Part shown: piece after piece, positions 46,631 through 56,532 of the stretch
How positions within the stretch are numbered: position 1 is the first letter of the stretch
Layout: every line of letters starts with the position of its first letter
DNA from: Accumulibacter sp.
GTDB lineage: Bacteria > Pseudomonadota > Gammaproteobacteria > Burkholderiales > Rhodocyclaceae
Length of the DNA stretch: 64,000 nt
Reading direction: 5' to 3'
Assembly: GCF_029255125.1 (NCBI RefSeq)
Contig: NZ_JAPUVR010000138.1
Coordinates: 1-64,000 of the forward strand
Notes under the pieces: model-generated
Databases searched by the model: none
What the model was told of the DNA's origin: nothing
Seen by the model: the letters and a program-made list of their open reading frames with translations, nothing else
Made by a program: the position numbers and the translations under genes

Positions 46631-47581
46631 ATGGCCTATGACAGCCTGATGGTATTTTCCGGCAACGCCAACCCCGCTTTGGCTGCCGATGTCGTCAAAC
46701 ACCTCAACATCGCCCCCGGCCGGGCCAAGGTCGGCCGCTTCTCGGACGGCGAGATCAGCGTCGAAATTCAGGAACATGTGCGCGGCATGGACGTGTTCAT
46801 CCTGCAATCGACCTGCGCACCGACGAACGAGAACCTGATGGAGCTGTTGGTCATGACCGACGCGCTGAAGCGCGCGTCGGCCGCGCGCATTACGGCGGCC
46901 ATACCGTATTTCGGCTACGCCCGGCAGGACCGACGCGTGCGCTCGGCACGTGTGCCGATCGCCGCCAAGCTGGTTGCCGACCTGCTCACCGCAGCGGGCA
47001 TTCACCGTGTCCTCACGATGGACCTGCACACCGAACAGATCCAGGGTTTCTTCAACATTCCGGTCGACAACATCTATTCTCTGCCGATCATGCTGGGCGA
47101 CGTGTGGAAACGCAACTTCGATCATCTGATGGTCGTTTCGCCCGATGTCGGCGGGGTGGTGCGCGCCCGCGCGCTGGCCAAGCGGCTCGAATGCGATCTG
47201 GCGATCATCGACAAGCGGCGGCCAAAGGCCAACGTTTCTGAAGTGATGAACATCATCGGCGAGGTCGAAGGGCGCACCTGCGTGATCATGGACGATATGG
47301 TCGATACCGCTGGCACCTTGTGCAAGGCGGCCACCGCGTTGAAGGAGCACGGCGCGCGCCATGTGCATGCCTACTGCGTACATCCGGTTCTCTCCGGGCG
47401 TGCTGTCGAGCGGATCAACGCCTCCGATCTGGACGAACTGGTGGTGACCGACACCATTCCGCTGCGCCAGGATGCGCAGGAGTCCCCGCGCATACGGCAG
47501 CTTTCTGTAGCCGAAGTGATGGCCGAAACGATACGCCGGATCAGCAATGAGGATTCGGTCTCGTCGCTTTTCATCGAGTAG
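46631..47581 (+). CDS. prs: Ribose-phosphate pyrophosphokinase
   Basis: Makes PRPP for nucleotide, His and Trp synthesis. 316 residues at normal length, with [18 protein letters not shown], the flexible-loop YARQDRRVR segment, and the PRPP-binding motif [20 protein letters not shown] at 46631. Preceded by the tRNA and followed by rplY. Confidence 0.97.
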   Translation: MAYDSLMVFSGNANPALAADVVKHLNIAPGRAKVGRFSDGEISVEIQEHVRGMDVFILQSTCAPTNENLMELLVMTDALKRASAARITAAIPYFGYARQDRRVRSARVPIAAKLVADLLTAAGIHRVLTMDLHTEQIQGFFNIPVDNIYSLPIMLGDVWKRNFDHLMVVSPDVGGVVRARALAKRLECDLAIIDKRRPKANVSEVMNIIGEVEGRTCVIMDDMVDTAGTLCKAATALKEHGARHVHAYCVHPVLSGRAVERINASDLDELVVTDTIPLRQDAQESPRIRQLSVAEVMAETIRRISNEDSVSSLFIE

Positions 47582-47704
47582 GGCAGGGGAAAGGTTTAGA
47601 ACTTCGAGTCAAGACGTGTTCTGTCCCTTTGCCTCCGTCTACCACGTTTTTTCTAACCCCCTGCCTGGTCGCGGGCGGGGTTGTTGCACCTAACAGGAGT
47701 TACC

Positions 47705-48319
47705 ATGAGCTTTCAACTTGAAGCCCGCCAGCGTACGCTGCAGGGGTCCGGAGCGAGCCGCCGCCTGCGTCGTACGAGCCGCGTGCCGGCAATCATTTAC
47801 GGTGGATCGGCGGCCCCGCAGCTGATCGATCTGGATCACAACGAAATCCTGCTCAATCTGCGTAAGGAGGCCTTCCACGCGTCCGTTCTGACGCTCAAGG
47901 TCGATGGCAAGGCGCAGAACGTTGTTCTACGCGATTCGCAGATGCACCCCTGGAAGCCGCTCGTCTTTCATTGTGACTTTCAGCGCGTTGACACCGAGCA
48001 CGTCATTCACCAGAGGGTACCGCTGCACTTCATCAATGCCGACATCGCGCCCGGCGTCAAGATTGGTGGTGGGAAGGTCTCGCATGCGCTGAATGACATC
48101 GAGGTCGTTTGCCTGCCGCAGGATCTGCCGGCCTATATCGAGGTCGACCTTAAAGATCTCGACGCCGGTCACGCCTTGCACATTTCCCAACTCGCTCTTC
48201 CCGCTGGCGTCAAAGCGCTTGTGCATGGCGACGATGATCCTGTCGTTGCCTCGATTCCGGCGCGCAAGACGGGTGGTGAAACTGACGAAACGGGCGAGGG
48301 CGAAGCCGCGGCGAGCTGA
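47705..48319 (+). CDS. rplY: 50S ribosomal protein L25/general stress protein Ctc
   Basis: 5S rRNA-binding protein. 204 residues: N-terminal L25 domain (LEARQRTLQGSGASRRLRR, then PAIIYGG) plus the C-terminal TL5/Ctc beta domain with VPLHFINADIAPGVK and an acidic tail. ATG at 47705 with AGGAG about 6 bases ahead; an in-frame start 24 bases upstream is less likely. Confidence 0.95.
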   Translation: MSFQLEARQRTLQGSGASRRLRRTSRVPAIIYGGSAAPQLIDLDHNEILLNLRKEAFHASVLTLKVDGKAQNVVLRDSQMHPWKPLVFHCDFQRVDTEHVIHQRVPLHFINADIAPGVKIGGGKVSHALNDIEVVCLPQDLPAYIEVDLKDLDAGHALHISQLALPAGVKALVHGDDDPVVASIPARKTGGETDETGEGEAAAS

Positions 48320-48339
48320 GGCGGACGCGGTTCGCGATA

Positions 48340-48381
48340 GGCCGCCCGCCGGCTCGGCACCGGCGGCGGCCTTCCTTTTTT
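48340..48381 (+). terminator. Rho-independent terminator after rplY
   Basis: A long GC stem, GGCCGCCCGCCGG (48340-48352) with CCGGCGGCGGCC (48360-48371, one base bulged), 7-base loop, and a T-rich tail TTCCTTTTTT. It lies between rplY and pth, so pth may be reached by partial read-through. Confidence 0.85.
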
Positions 48382-48400
48382 CAGCGTCGAGCACAAACCT

Positions 48401-48991
48401 ATGCCTCCCCCACGTTTGATCGTCGGCCTCGGCAATCCGGGTGCCGCTCATGCCGAGCACCGGCACAACGTCGGCTTCTGGTTCGTCGATCGATTGGCCG
48501 ACCACTTGCGCGTTTCGCTGCTGCCGCAGGGCAAGTTTTACGGGCGCCTGGCGCGCTGCGGCGATCTGTGGCTGTTGCAGCCGACCACGTGGATGAATCT
48601 TTCCGGTCAGGCGGTCGCTAGTCTGGCGCATTTCTACCGTATCGCGCCGGAAGAAATCCTTGTCGTGCATGACGAACTCGATCTTCCGCCGGGCAGCATT
48701 CGCCTCAAGCAGGGAGGTGGCAACGGCGGACACAACGGTCTGCGCGACATTCAGGCGCGCCTGTCGACGCCGGGTTTCTGGCGTCTGCGACTGGGAATCG
48801 GGCATCCGGGCGAGCGCGATGAGGTTGTCAACCATGTTCTCCGCGCGCCCCGGCGCGAGGAGCGGGAACTGATCGAGCGCGCGATCGAGCGCTGTCTGCT
48901 TGCCTGGCCGCAACTCGCGGCCGGTGACTACGCGGCAGCGCAGCGCCAACTGCACGGCAAGACCGTGTCACCACAGGAAATCCGGCCATGA
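48401..48991 (+). CDS. pth: Peptidyl-tRNA hydrolase
   Basis: Frees tRNA from peptidyl-tRNA dropped by ribosomes. 196 residues: LIVGLGNPG at the N terminus, catalytic His in AEHRHNVGF (about 22), [13 protein letters not shown] and [20 protein letters not shown] followed by GHNGLRDI. Complete. Its TGA overlaps the ychF ATG. Confidence 0.96.
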   Translation: MPPPRLIVGLGNPGAAHAEHRHNVGFWFVDRLADHLRVSLLPQGKFYGRLARCGDLWLLQPTTWMNLSGQAVASLAHFYRIAPEEILVVHDELDLPPGSIRLKQGGGNGGHNGLRDIQARLSTPGFWRLRLGIGHPGERDEVVNHVLRAPRREERELIERAIERCLLAWPQLAAGDYAAAQRQLHGKTVSPQEIRP

Positions 48992-50082
48992 GCCTGCAAT
49001 GCGGAATCGTCGGACTGCCGAACGTCGGCAAGTCCACCTTGTTCAACGCCTTGACCAAAGCGGGCATTGCGGCCGAAAACTATCCCTTCTGCACGATCGA
49101 GCCGAACGTCGGCATCGTCGAAGTACCTGACCCGCGGCTGGCGCAGATCGCTGCATTGGTCAGGCCGCAGCGCGTGCAACCGGCGATCGTCGAGTTCGTC
49201 GATATTGCCGGCCTGGTTGCCGGGGCGTCGCGCGGCGAAGGCCTGGGCAATCAATTCCTCGCCAACATCCGCGAGACCGACGCCATCGTCAATGTCGTGC
49301 GCTGCTTCGATGACGACAATGTCGTTCATGTGGCGGGTCGCGTCGATCCACTTTCCGACATCGAGACCATTCTCACCGAGTTGGCACTGGCCGATCTGGC
49401 CGTCGTCGAGCGCACGCTGAATCGGGAGAGCAAGAAGGCAAGGGCAGGGGGCGACAAGGACGCGCAGCGCCTGGTCGGCGTGCTCGAGCGGCTGCTGCCG
49501 CATCTCGATGCAGCCAAGCCCGCGCGCACGCTCGCCTTGGCCAGGGAAGAGAAGGCGCTGCTCAAGCCGCTCTGCCTGCTGACGATCAAGCCGACGATGT
49601 ATGTCGGCAACGTGCTCGAGGACGGATTCAAGAACAACCCACACCTCGACCGCTTGTGTCAGCATGCGGCCGGCGAGAATGCTCCAGTCGTTGCTCTGTG
49701 CGCCAAGATCGAGGCCGAACTGGGTGACCTGGACGACGAAGACAAGCTGGCTTTCCTGGCCGACCTCGGGCTTGCCGAGCCCGGCCTCAACCGTCTGATT
49801 CGCGCGGCCTATCAGTTGCTCGGGCTGCAGACCTACTTCACCGCCGGACCGAAGGAAGTGCGCGCCTGGACGATCCACGCCGGCGACACGGCGCCGCAGG
49901 CAGCCGGCGTCATCCACAGCGATTTCGAGCGCGGTTTCATCCGCGCGCAGACGATCAGCTTCGCCGACTTCATTGCCTGCAAGGGCGAGCAGGGCGCAAA
50001 GGAAGCCGGCAAGATGCGCGCCGAAGGGAAGGAATACGTCGTCAAGGACGGCGACGTGCTGAATTTTCTGTTCAACGTCTGA
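48988..50082 (+). CDS. ychF: Ribosome-binding ATPase/GTPase YchF
   Basis: Obg-related ATPase that binds ribosomes and affects oxidative stress response. 364 residues: P-loop [13 protein letters not shown]3 [19 protein letters not shown], coiled-coil insertion (about 125-195) and C-terminal TGS-like domain ([15 protein letters not shown]...[14 protein letters not shown]). ATGA overlap with pth. Confidence 0.96.
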   Translation: MSLQCGIVGLPNVGKSTLFNALTKAGIAAENYPFCTIEPNVGIVEVPDPRLAQIAALVRPQRVQPAIVEFVDIAGLVAGASRGEGLGNQFLANIRETDAIVNVVRCFDDDNVVHVAGRVDPLSDIETILTELALADLAVVERTLNRESKKARAGGDKDAQRLVGVLERLLPHLDAAKPARTLALAREEKALLKPLCLLTIKPTMYVGNVLEDGFKNNPHLDRLCQHAAGENAPVVALCAKIEAELGDLDDEDKLAFLADLGLAEPGLNRLIRAAYQLLGLQTYFTAGPKEVRAWTIHAGDTAPQAAGVIHSDFERGFIRAQTISFADFIACKGEQGAKEAGKMRAEGKEYVVKDGDVLNFLFNV

Positions 50083-50455
50083 GAGGCCGGGCCGTGTGCG
50101 ATCAGGTGATCCCACGGCACCTCAGAATCGGGAGCCCAACACCTTGTGTCGGCAGCGGGGTGATGCAATGCATCCGCATCTGCTGCGCCATCTCATGCCT
50201 GATCGGCCGAATCGGGTGTCGGCGGCGGAGATCGCCGACCTTGTGATGCGCCGCCGCTTCCTCTACCTGTTCGTCGCGATCGACCGTGTCAACACCGATT
50301 GAAGACCGAGGCAGTGAGGCTATCGACCGGGCAGTTGGACAACTGGGGGTAGGGTCGCTCGGCGCTGCCCGACAGGCGAGGCAGGAGCGATGACTGCTTG
50401 ACCGGTAACCCGGCCAAGCGGGGCCGCCAGCTCGCTCGGGCGCCACAAACGGTGC
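50083..50455. other. Mostly empty intergenic stretch with one weak small frame
   Basis: After ychF no known gene follows until the tRNA-Val terminator. A 44-codon frame (ATG 50168 to 50302, plus strand) encodes a peptide beginning MHPHLLRHLMPDRPN with a hydrophobic patch (RRRFLYLFVAIDRV); it is not recognised and could be a remnant of a longer gene. Confidence 0.35.
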
Positions 50456-50488
50456 AAAGAAAAAGCTGTCCCGGCAACGGGACAGCTT
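50456..50488 (-). terminator. Terminator of tRNA-Val
   Basis: Perfect 11-bp stem AAGCTGTCCCG/CGGGACAGCTT (50463-50473 with 50478-50488) and a 4-base loop. On the minus strand it is followed by TTTCTTT. It lies 11 bases beyond the tRNA 3' end. Confidence 0.9.
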
Positions 50489-50498
50489 CCTCAGGTGT

Positions 50499-50575
50499 TG
50501 GTAGGCGCGATTGGACTCGAACCAACGACCCCCACCATGTCAAGGTGGTGCTCTAACCAGCTGAGCTACGCGCCT
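50499..50575 (-). tRNA. tRNA-Val (anticodon GAC)
   Basis: On the minus strand: acceptor AGGCGCG pairs with CGCGCCT, D arm GCTCAGCTGGTTAGAGC, anticodon stem CCACC/GGTGG around TTGACAT (anticodon GAC), T arm with GGTTCGAGTCC and encoded CCA. Stand-alone gene with its own promoter and terminator. Confidence 0.97.
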
Positions 50576-50618
50576 TCGGCTAAGCCATCCGGTAGCCGGC
50601 GGCCTGGCGAAAGTGCGC

Positions 50619-50646
50619 ATTATACGGGGCGCTGGCGGCAAGTCAA
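50619..50646 (-). promoter_or_regulatory. Promoter of tRNA-Val
   Basis: On the minus strand: TTGACT (50646-50641), 16-base spacer, perfect TATAAT (50624-50619), about 43 bases before the tRNA 5' end. The remaining 50647-50900 shows no gene. Confidence 0.8.
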
Positions 50647-50900
50647 GCGGCCGGCAGAGAAGCAGAGAACGACGGCAGCGAGAACTTGGCTGAACCGGCG
50701 CCGCAGCTCAAGTTGGTGAACGGCCGGCGAGCTCGAATGGGCGGGTACTCCCAGATGCGGATCAGGCCGACCAGGCGGTCAAGGACGGGAAGCTTCTGGT
50801 GGGACTTGTTGCCACTCGCTGCCGACTGTTTAAGTCGGCGCTGAGCGGAAAAGGCGATCAGGTCTGGCGATGCGACCGGCCGACAAGATCACGGCGGCGA

Positions 50901-52523
50901 TCAGGCCAGGCCCTGGCTGGCGAGATACTCTTCGTAGTTGCCCAGGTAGTTGACGATCTTGCCGTCAAGGCGGATTTCGAGGATGCGCGTGGCCAGCGAG
51001 GAAACGAATTCGCGATCGTGCGAGACGAATATCAGCGTTCCTTTGTACTTCTCGAGTGCAGTGTTGAGCGACTCGATCGATTCCATGTCAAGGTGATTGG
51101 TCGGCTCGTCGAGCACCAGAACGTTCGAGCGCGTCAGCATCAGCCGCCCGAAGATCATTCGCCCCTGTTCGCCGCCGGAGATCACCTTGACCGGTTTGCG
51201 TACCTCGTTGCCGGAAAAGAGCAGGCGGCCAAGTGTTCCGCGAATCAAGGTCTCGAGGTCGTCGCCGTCGCCCGCTGTTGCACGCGCGTAGCCGGCGATC
51301 CATTCGGTCAGGCTGAGGTCACTGGCGAACTCCTGCGCATGGTCCTGCGGGTAGTAGCCAGGGCGCGCCTTTTCCGCCCACTTGATGCTGCCGCGCGCTG
51401 GCTGCAACTCGCCGACGAGGAGCTTGAGCAGCGTGCTCTTGCCAACGCCATTCTCGCCGATGATCGCGACGCGGTCGCCGCCGTTGAGCGTCAGCGAGAA
51501 GTTGTCGAAGAGGCGGCGCGCGCTGCCCGCATAGGCGAAGCTGATCCGGTCGATCTCGACCGCTTGCCGGTGGAGTTTTTCCTTGTCGTCGAACTCGAAG
51601 CGTATCCAGGGGTATTGCCGCGACGATGGCTTGACGTCTTCCGGCCGCAGCTTGTCGATCAGCTTCAGGCGCGAGGTGGCTTGCCGGGCTTTCGAGGCGT
51701 TGGCGGAAAAGCGCCGGACGAAGTTCTGCAGTTCGGCAATCCGCTCCTTCGCTTTTGCGTTGGCGCTTTGTTGCCGCTCGCGGGCAAGCGCCGAAGCTTC
51801 CATGAAGTCGTCGTAGTTTCCCGGGTAGATCGTCACCTTGCCGTAATCCAGGTCCGCCATATGCGTGCACACCTGATTGAGAAAGTGCCGGTCGTGCGAG
51901 ACGATGACCATCGTACTGTTGCGTTCGTTGATCACGTTTTCCAGCCAGCGGATCGTTGCGATATCCAGGTTGTTGGTCGGTTCGTCGAGCAGCAGGATGT
52001 CTGGATCGGCAAAAAGCGCCTGCGTCAGCAGAACGCGCAGCTTCCAGCCCGGTGCGACGTCGCTCATCGGACCGTAATGCTGGTCAGCCGGTATGCCGAC
52101 GCCGAGCAGCAACTCTCCGGCGCGCGCCTCGGCGGTGTAACCGTCGTACTCGGCAAAGCGCGCTTCGAGCTCGGCGGCGTGCAGATAGTCTTCCTCGGTC
52201 GCTTCCGGGTTGGCGTAGATGGCGTCCTTTTCGCGCATGCACGCCCACATTTCGGCGTGTCCCATCATGACGACATCGATGACGCGCTGCTCCTCGAAGG
52301 CGAACTGGTCCTGGCGCAGGTAGGCCAGGCGCTCGTGCGGGTCCTTCGAGACGTTGCCCGCGCTCGGCTCCAGTTCGCCGTCGAGAATCTTCATGAAGGT
52401 CGACTTGCCGGCGCCGTTGGCACCGATCAGCCCATAGCGATAACCCTCGCCAAACTTGACCGAGACGTTTTCGAAAAGGGGCTTGGCCCCGAACTGCATG
52501 GTGATGTTGTTGGCGACAAGCAC
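50901..52523 (-). CDS. ybiT: ABC-F family ATPase, YbiT type
   Basis: Cytosolic ribosome-associated ABC-F protein. 540 residues, two ABC ATPase domains joined by the ABC-F linker (about 240-320). First domain: Walker [10 protein letters not shown], a variant signature [13 protein letters not shown] (as in YbiT rather than LSGG), [12 protein letters not shown]. Second: GENGVGKST, signature [22 protein letters not shown]. No membrane segments. Role in translation under stress is by family. Full length. Confidence 0.92.
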   Translation of the reverse strand: MLVANNITMQFGAKPLFENVSVKFGEGYRYGLIGANGAGKSTFMKILDGELEPSAGNVSKDPHERLAYLRQDQFAFEEQRVIDVVMMGHAEMWACMREKDAIYANPEATEEDYLHAAELEARFAEYDGYTAEARAGELLLGVGIPADQHYGPMSDVAPGWKLRVLLTQALFADPDILLLDEPTNNLDIATIRWLENVINERNSTMVIVSHDRHFLNQVCTHMADLDYGKVTIYPGNYDDFMEASALARERQQSANAKAKERIAELQNFVRRFSANASKARQATSRLKLIDKLRPEDVKPSSRQYPWIRFEFDDKEKLHRQAVEIDRISFAYAGSARRLFDNFSLTLNGGDRVAIIGENGVGKSTLLKLLVGELQPARGSIKWAEKARPGYYPQDHAQEFASDLSLTEWIAGYARATAGDGDDLETLIRGTLGRLLFSGNEVRKPVKVISGGEQGRMIFGRLMLTRSNVLVLDEPTNHLDMESIESLNTALEKYKGTLIFVSHDREFVSSLATRILEIRLDGKIVNYLGNYEEYLASQGLA

Positions 52524-52726
52524 GAAGAAACCTCGGAAAAATCATTAAGTTGCAAGGAAGATGCTATTGTACCGCGGTTTCGCTGCGCCGCCTTGTGCCT
52601 GATCGAAAACAGCGCCGGGAGAAGCTGTGGCGAGGCTGCCGGGGAGCGCGGCGGGAAGGCCGCAGGTCGCCGGTTCCGGGTGGCGTTGAACGGGAGTTTG
52701 GCGAGCGTTTCCCGGCCGCATCCCGC

Positions 52727-52732
52727 TATAAT
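52727..52732 (+). promoter_or_regulatory. Possible -10 element of the lipoprotein-TIR unit
   Basis: A perfect TATAAT about 100 bases ahead of the lipoprotein ATG, in an otherwise GC-rich 307-base gap between divergent genes (52524-52830). No good -35 is seen at 16-18 bases, so the call is weak. Confidence 0.35.
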
Positions 52733-52830
52733 GAGCCTGCGGCGTGTGGCGGCTGGCTGTCGCGGGCGGTAAATGGTTGCTTCTATCGTCCGGCATTGGC
52801 GGGTGATTGATTCTGGGGAGAGCGGAGAAC

Positions 52831-53721
52831 ATGCCTGAGCCTAGCAAGGTGTTTCCTTTGGCGGGCCGACTGGAGGCTCTCTGTGGGTGGCGGGTGGCCT
52901 TCCTGATCGCATTTTGTCTGCTCGTCGGCGGATGCGCCGTCCCGCCACAGCGCGCGACGCCAGCGGCCGATGAAGGCTTGCCGAAGGCTGTCGGTGGAGC
53001 GCCCGAGGCGGGTCCGATACGCCGCAATGTGCGCGCCATTGCCCCCGCCGAGAGCGCCGCCGCCGCCGGAGCAGCCGCGGGTGGCGTGCCGGCCGACGCG
53101 AGTTCGCCGCCGGCAGCGGCGCCGATCCCTCGTTTTACGTGGCCGCCACCCAAGGCGTCGGCCGAGGTTTCGATCCCGGACAAGTGGGTGCGTAGTGCAG
53201 CGGATGCGACGCTGCTGAGCGTTTCCGACAAGCTCGAGAAGGCGCTGCGTTTGGCCGAGTACGCTGACTGGAGCTACTACGCGGTGCCCGGTGGCTTTGC
53301 TCTGGCGACGCACGTCGAGCAGATCAAGCCGGACGGAACGCCACTCGCGGGCGGCGATCGCTGGCGCACGGGTACGCCTTCGGTGGCCAACCTGTCGCTC
53401 CTCGAGTTCATCCTGGCGCTGGCGCATGCGCCGCCGGGAAGCTATCGGGCGATCGTGTTCATCGTTACTGATGCGGTCTGGGCGCAATCACCGGCCGCGC
53501 CAACTGGCGACGAGATCGCCGGCTGGGCCGGCAGTGGTGCGAGCGGGTTGCCGACGGCGGTCGGCAAGCTGCCCTATGGTCCGCAGCATCGCGTGCAGGC
53601 GTTGGTCTATGAGTTTCGCAAGGGACACGCCGGGCCGGCTGCACTGGTCTTGCCGAGCAGGGTGTCCGGCGAAAGGCATTTGTACAGAGGTGGTCTCTGG
53701 AAACCGCTGAGCATTCTCTGA
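52831..53721 (+). CDS. Lipoprotein of unknown function
   Basis: 296 residues: an N-terminal hydrophobic segment ending in a lipobox (LLVGGC, Cys about 27), then a long Ala/Pro-rich linker (about 30-110) and a folded C-terminal domain (about 115-296). The latter has no family I can name; marked features are YADWSYYAVPGGFALATHVE, RWRTGTPSVANLSLLEFILA and YRAIVFIVTDAVW, which suggests an alpha/beta fold with conserved GGFAL and RW. The residue after the Cys is Ala, so outer-membrane sorting is expected. The downstream TIR gene begins 13 bases later, so both are probably one unit. Confidence 0.65.
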   Translation: MPEPSKVFPLAGRLEALCGWRVAFLIAFCLLVGGCAVPPQRATPAADEGLPKAVGGAPEAGPIRRNVRAIAPAESAAAAGAAAGGVPADASSPPAAAPIPRFTWPPPKASAEVSIPDKWVRSAADATLLSVSDKLEKALRLAEYADWSYYAVPGGFALATHVEQIKPDGTPLAGGDRWRTGTPSVANLSLLEFILALAHAPPGSYRAIVFIVTDAVWAQSPAAPTGDEIAGWAGSGASGLPTAVGKLPYGPQHRVQALVYEFRKGHAGPAALVLPSRVSGERHLYRGGLWKPLSIL

Positions 53722-53734
53722 ATGGAGGGATGCG

Positions 53735-54385
53735 ATGAGCCAGCACTCCGTGTTCATCAGCTATCGACGCAGCGACAGCACGGGCGAAGCGGGACGTCTG
53801 AGCGACAGTCTGGAGGCCTTGCTCGGCACGGCGTGCGTCTTCCGCGATGCTGACGGCATCGCTCCGGGCGACGATTTCGAGGCCGCGCTGGAGCTTGAAC
53901 TCGCCGCGACGAGTGCGGTTCTCGTCCTGATCGGCAAGCGCTGGGCGCCCGAACTCGCGGCTCGCCAGGCGCGCAAAGAACCTGACTATGTGCGGCGCGA
54001 AGTGGCGACTGCGCTGCGCCTCGGCAAGCGGGTGATTCCCGTGCTGCTGAACGGCGCCGAGCTGCCTCGCGTCGACGATCTCCCCGCAGATCTGCGTGCT
54101 CTTGTTCGTCATCAGGCGGTGAGCGTGCGCGACGAAGCCTGGAATGTCGATGCTGGACGTCTGGCGGATGCCATCGGGCGCCCCTATTCCTGGCGCAAAG
54201 TCGGTTTGCGCGCAGCGCTGGTCGTGCCGCTGATTCTGATTGCCACCTGGTACGGCGTTCCCTATCTCGCGCCGTCGACCAGCGACCAGCTTGCCTTGGC
54301 GCGCGGTCTCGTTCTCGTCCTGTTGCTCGCCTACGCCGGAGGTGAGTGCTGGCTGCGTTGGCGCGAGGTGCATCGCCGCGCCTGA
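53735..54385 (+). CDS. TIR-domain protein with two membrane helices
   Basis: 216 residues. Residues about 5-150 form a bacterial TIR_2 domain: VFISYRRSDSTGEAGRLSDS, VFRDADGIAPGDDFEAAL, SAVLVLIGKRWAP, then DYVRREVATALRLGKRVIPV and LPADLRALVRHQAV. Glu residues in the EAALELELA helix are at the place of the NADase glutamate in active TIRs; activity is not proven. Two hydrophobic helices follow (LVVPLILIATWYGVPYL and a second around GLVLVLLLAYAGG), so the TIR domain would face the cytosol from the inner membrane. Good ribosome site GGAGGG before ATG 53735. Confidence 0.85.
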   Translation: MSQHSVFISYRRSDSTGEAGRLSDSLEALLGTACVFRDADGIAPGDDFEAALELELAATSAVLVLIGKRWAPELAARQARKEPDYVRREVATALRLGKRVIPVLLNGAELPRVDDLPADLRALVRHQAVSVRDEAWNVDAGRLADAIGRPYSWRKVGLRAALVVPLILIATWYGVPYLAPSTSDQLALARGLVLVLLLAYAGGECWLRWREVHRRA

Positions 54386-54510
54386 AAACGAGCCGCGCTG
54401 ATCGGCCGCTCGCGCCCGACTAGCCTGGCTTCGGTGACCACCCAAGGCGGGTGGCCGCCCGCCTCGGCTGTTGGATCAGCCAGTCCGGCGCCGCGCGTCA
54501 GCGCAGTGGC

Positions 54511-55602
54511 TCACCGCCCCGACTGAGGCTCGCCGCCGGGCCAGACCGGATAGTCCGTATAGCCTTCCGGCCCGGGCGTGTAGAAGCTTGCCGGATTGGG
54601 CGCATTGAGCGGCGCTCCGACCCGGATCCGCGCCGGCAGATCGGGGTTGGCCAGGAAGGCGCTGCCGAACGCAACCGCATCCAGGGTTCCATCGGCGATC
54701 GCCCGATTGGCTTCGTCGGCGGTGTACCCCATATTGCCGATCAGCACTCCCTGGTAGACAGAACGTACCGGTGTCACGACATCGCCTTTCTGCAGCCCGA
54801 AGAAATCGCCGCGCATCAGGTGGAGATAGGCCAGCTTGAAGTCGTTCAGCCGACCGGCGAGCCAGCCGGCCAGCCCGACCGGATCGCTGTCGATGATGTC
54901 GTTGTAGCTGTTGAGCGGCGAAATGCGCAAGCCGACGCGCTCGCTTCCCCACACCTGGCAGACCGCCTCGATGACCTCGAACAGCAGCCGCGCGCGGTTC
55001 TCCAGTGGTCCGCCGTAAGCCCCGCTGCGTTTGTTCGTCCCATCGCGCAGGAACTGGTCGAGCAGGTAGCCGTTTGCTCCATGCACCTCCACGCCGTCAA
55101 AGCCAGCGGAACGGGCGTGTTCTGCGGCTGAACGGAAGCCAGCGACGATTCCAGAGATTTCGTCGTCGGCGAGGACGCGGGGAACGGTATAGGGCTGCTT
55201 GCCGGTCGGCGTATGGACCTCATCGCCGCGGATGGCGAGTGCGCTCGCGCCAACCGGCTCCCTGCCGCCGTTGAGCGCCGGGTGGCAGGCGCGTCCACCG
55301 TGCCAGATCTGGAGAAAAATGCGGCCGCCGGCGGCGTGCACTGCGTCGGTCACCAGCTTCCAGCCGGCGGCATGCGCGGCGGAACAGATGCCGGGTTCGG
55401 TCGCGAATGCCGAGTGGCCAGCGATGGCCATCGTCGCTTCGGCGATCAGCAGCCCGGCGCTCGCGCGCTGCGCATAATACTCGGCCATCATTGCATTGGC
55501 CATGTGCTCGCCGCCGGCGCGGCAGCGGGTGAGGGGGGCCATGAAGATGCGGTTTGGCGTGTCGAGCGCGCCGACGCGCAGCGGCGTAAAGAGGTCGGTC
55601 AT
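54511..55602 (-). CDS. nemA: Old yellow enzyme, N-ethylmaleimide reductase type
   Basis: FMN-dependent NAD(P)H oxidoreductase reducing activated C=C bonds and nitro compounds. 363 residues, TIM barrel: FMN region MAPLTRCRAGG, active-site segment VEVHGANGYLLDQFLRDGTN (His in HGAN), KRSGAYGGPLENRARLLFEV, and phosphate-binding AFGSAFLANPDLPARI near the end. NemA-like. Stands alone; 55603-56030 upstream holds no recognised gene. Confidence 0.9.
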   Translation of the reverse strand: MTDLFTPLRVGALDTPNRIFMAPLTRCRAGGEHMANAMMAEYYAQRASAGLLIAEATMAIAGHSAFATEPGICSAAHAAGWKLVTDAVHAAGGRIFLQIWHGGRACHPALNGGREPVGASALAIRGDEVHTPTGKQPYTVPRVLADDEISGIVAGFRSAAEHARSAGFDGVEVHGANGYLLDQFLRDGTNKRSGAYGGPLENRARLLFEVIEAVCQVWGSERVGLRISPLNSYNDIIDSDPVGLAGWLAGRLNDFKLAYLHLMRGDFFGLQKGDVVTPVRSVYQGVLIGNMGYTADEANRAIADGTLDAVAFGSAFLANPDLPARIRVGAPLNAPNPASFYTPGPEGYTDYPVWPGGEPQSGR

Positions 55603-56030
55603 GCGGGTGCTCCGTGCGGGTGGGTCGAGGAGGAGCCTGGCGTCAGCGGCAATTCAGGTTGATGCATCAGTGCGCTGGACGCCCGGCAGCGGATTGTCTC
55701 ACAAGCGGCGGCGAGTTGATCGCGGGCGATTCGGCCGAGCGAGCCGCCGGGTCGGCCTTCCGGCAAGCGCCTGCGGCGCCGGCCTCGCTACGCGTGTGAG
55801 CGCCCGACAGCCCCTGCCAAGCGGCGCGAAGGTCCACTCGATCAAGCATTTAGTGCATTAGTTCCTGTGCTCTGCGGGCTTCCGAGCCGATACTGTCATT
55901 GAAGGTCGGGAGGCGAGCCCTCCGACTTCCAGCCCCGGCGCGGGCAGCGGAGACCGGGGTTGCGCGGACGCCGCTGGCTACTAGCTTGCGCTCGCTTCGG
56001 TACCGATGCCGAACGGGCTTGGAGGTCGAA
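55603..56030. other. No gene seen
   Basis: Open frames here are GC-driven and show no family features on either strand; no repeat or terminator was recognised. The promoter of the small gene at 56031 must lie in it. Confidence 0.4.
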
Positions 56031-56234
56031 ATGAAAGTCGTATTGATCACGGAAGGCAACAACTGCGCATTGCGCATCGAGCCGCAGGACGACGAAGGTC
56101 GGGCGCTCCTGGCAGCGTTTGGTGTGGGCGAGGCGTTCATGACCAAACTCTTGCCCTTGACTCAGGTGAGATGCACCGCGGTATCACCGCAGGTCTCGCC
56201 GGTCGCTCAGCGGGAGCTGGCCGAGCTTGAGTGA
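56031..56234 (+). CDS. Small protein of unknown function (67 residues)
   Basis: Starts MKVVLITEGNNCALRIEPQD with GGAGG about 7 bases before the ATG, then RALLAAFGVGEAFMTKLLPL and ends RELAELE. Composition and start signals look real. Probably soluble, with a beta-strand N terminus and one helix. Not recognised. 56235-56532 behind it is without a visible gene. Confidence 0.6.
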   Translation: MKVVLITEGNNCALRIEPQDDEGRALLAAFGVGEAFMTKLLPLTQVRCTAVSPQVSPVAQRELAELE

Positions 56235-56532
56235 GCATCGTCAGCTCGCAAGCTTGCATGGCTCGGCCGCGAAAGTTGTCTGCCCAGGCAGGAGTGTCGG
56301 CGTCAATACGCCGCTGCGGTGATCAAGCTCGACCTGGGCAGACTGTCTTCGCTGCCGGGAAAGGTGAGCCGGTTTGGCGACCGGTTATTGACCGCTGCAG
56401 CGCAGGCGCCAACGGCCAATGCTGATCGGCCAGCGGAGCGCTCCGCCGGCCTGGCCGGTGACGACGCGGTTTCGCCCAAGTGGGCCGGCACGCCTTCCGC
56501 CGAACGACGCCAGCAAGGGGAGGCGGTTGTCC

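Noticed and set aside
50799-52772. Long open frame (657 codons) on the plus strand opposite the ABC-F gene
   Set aside because: It mirrors the codons of ybiT in an opposite frame, has no family features, and long antisense frames are common at this GC content.
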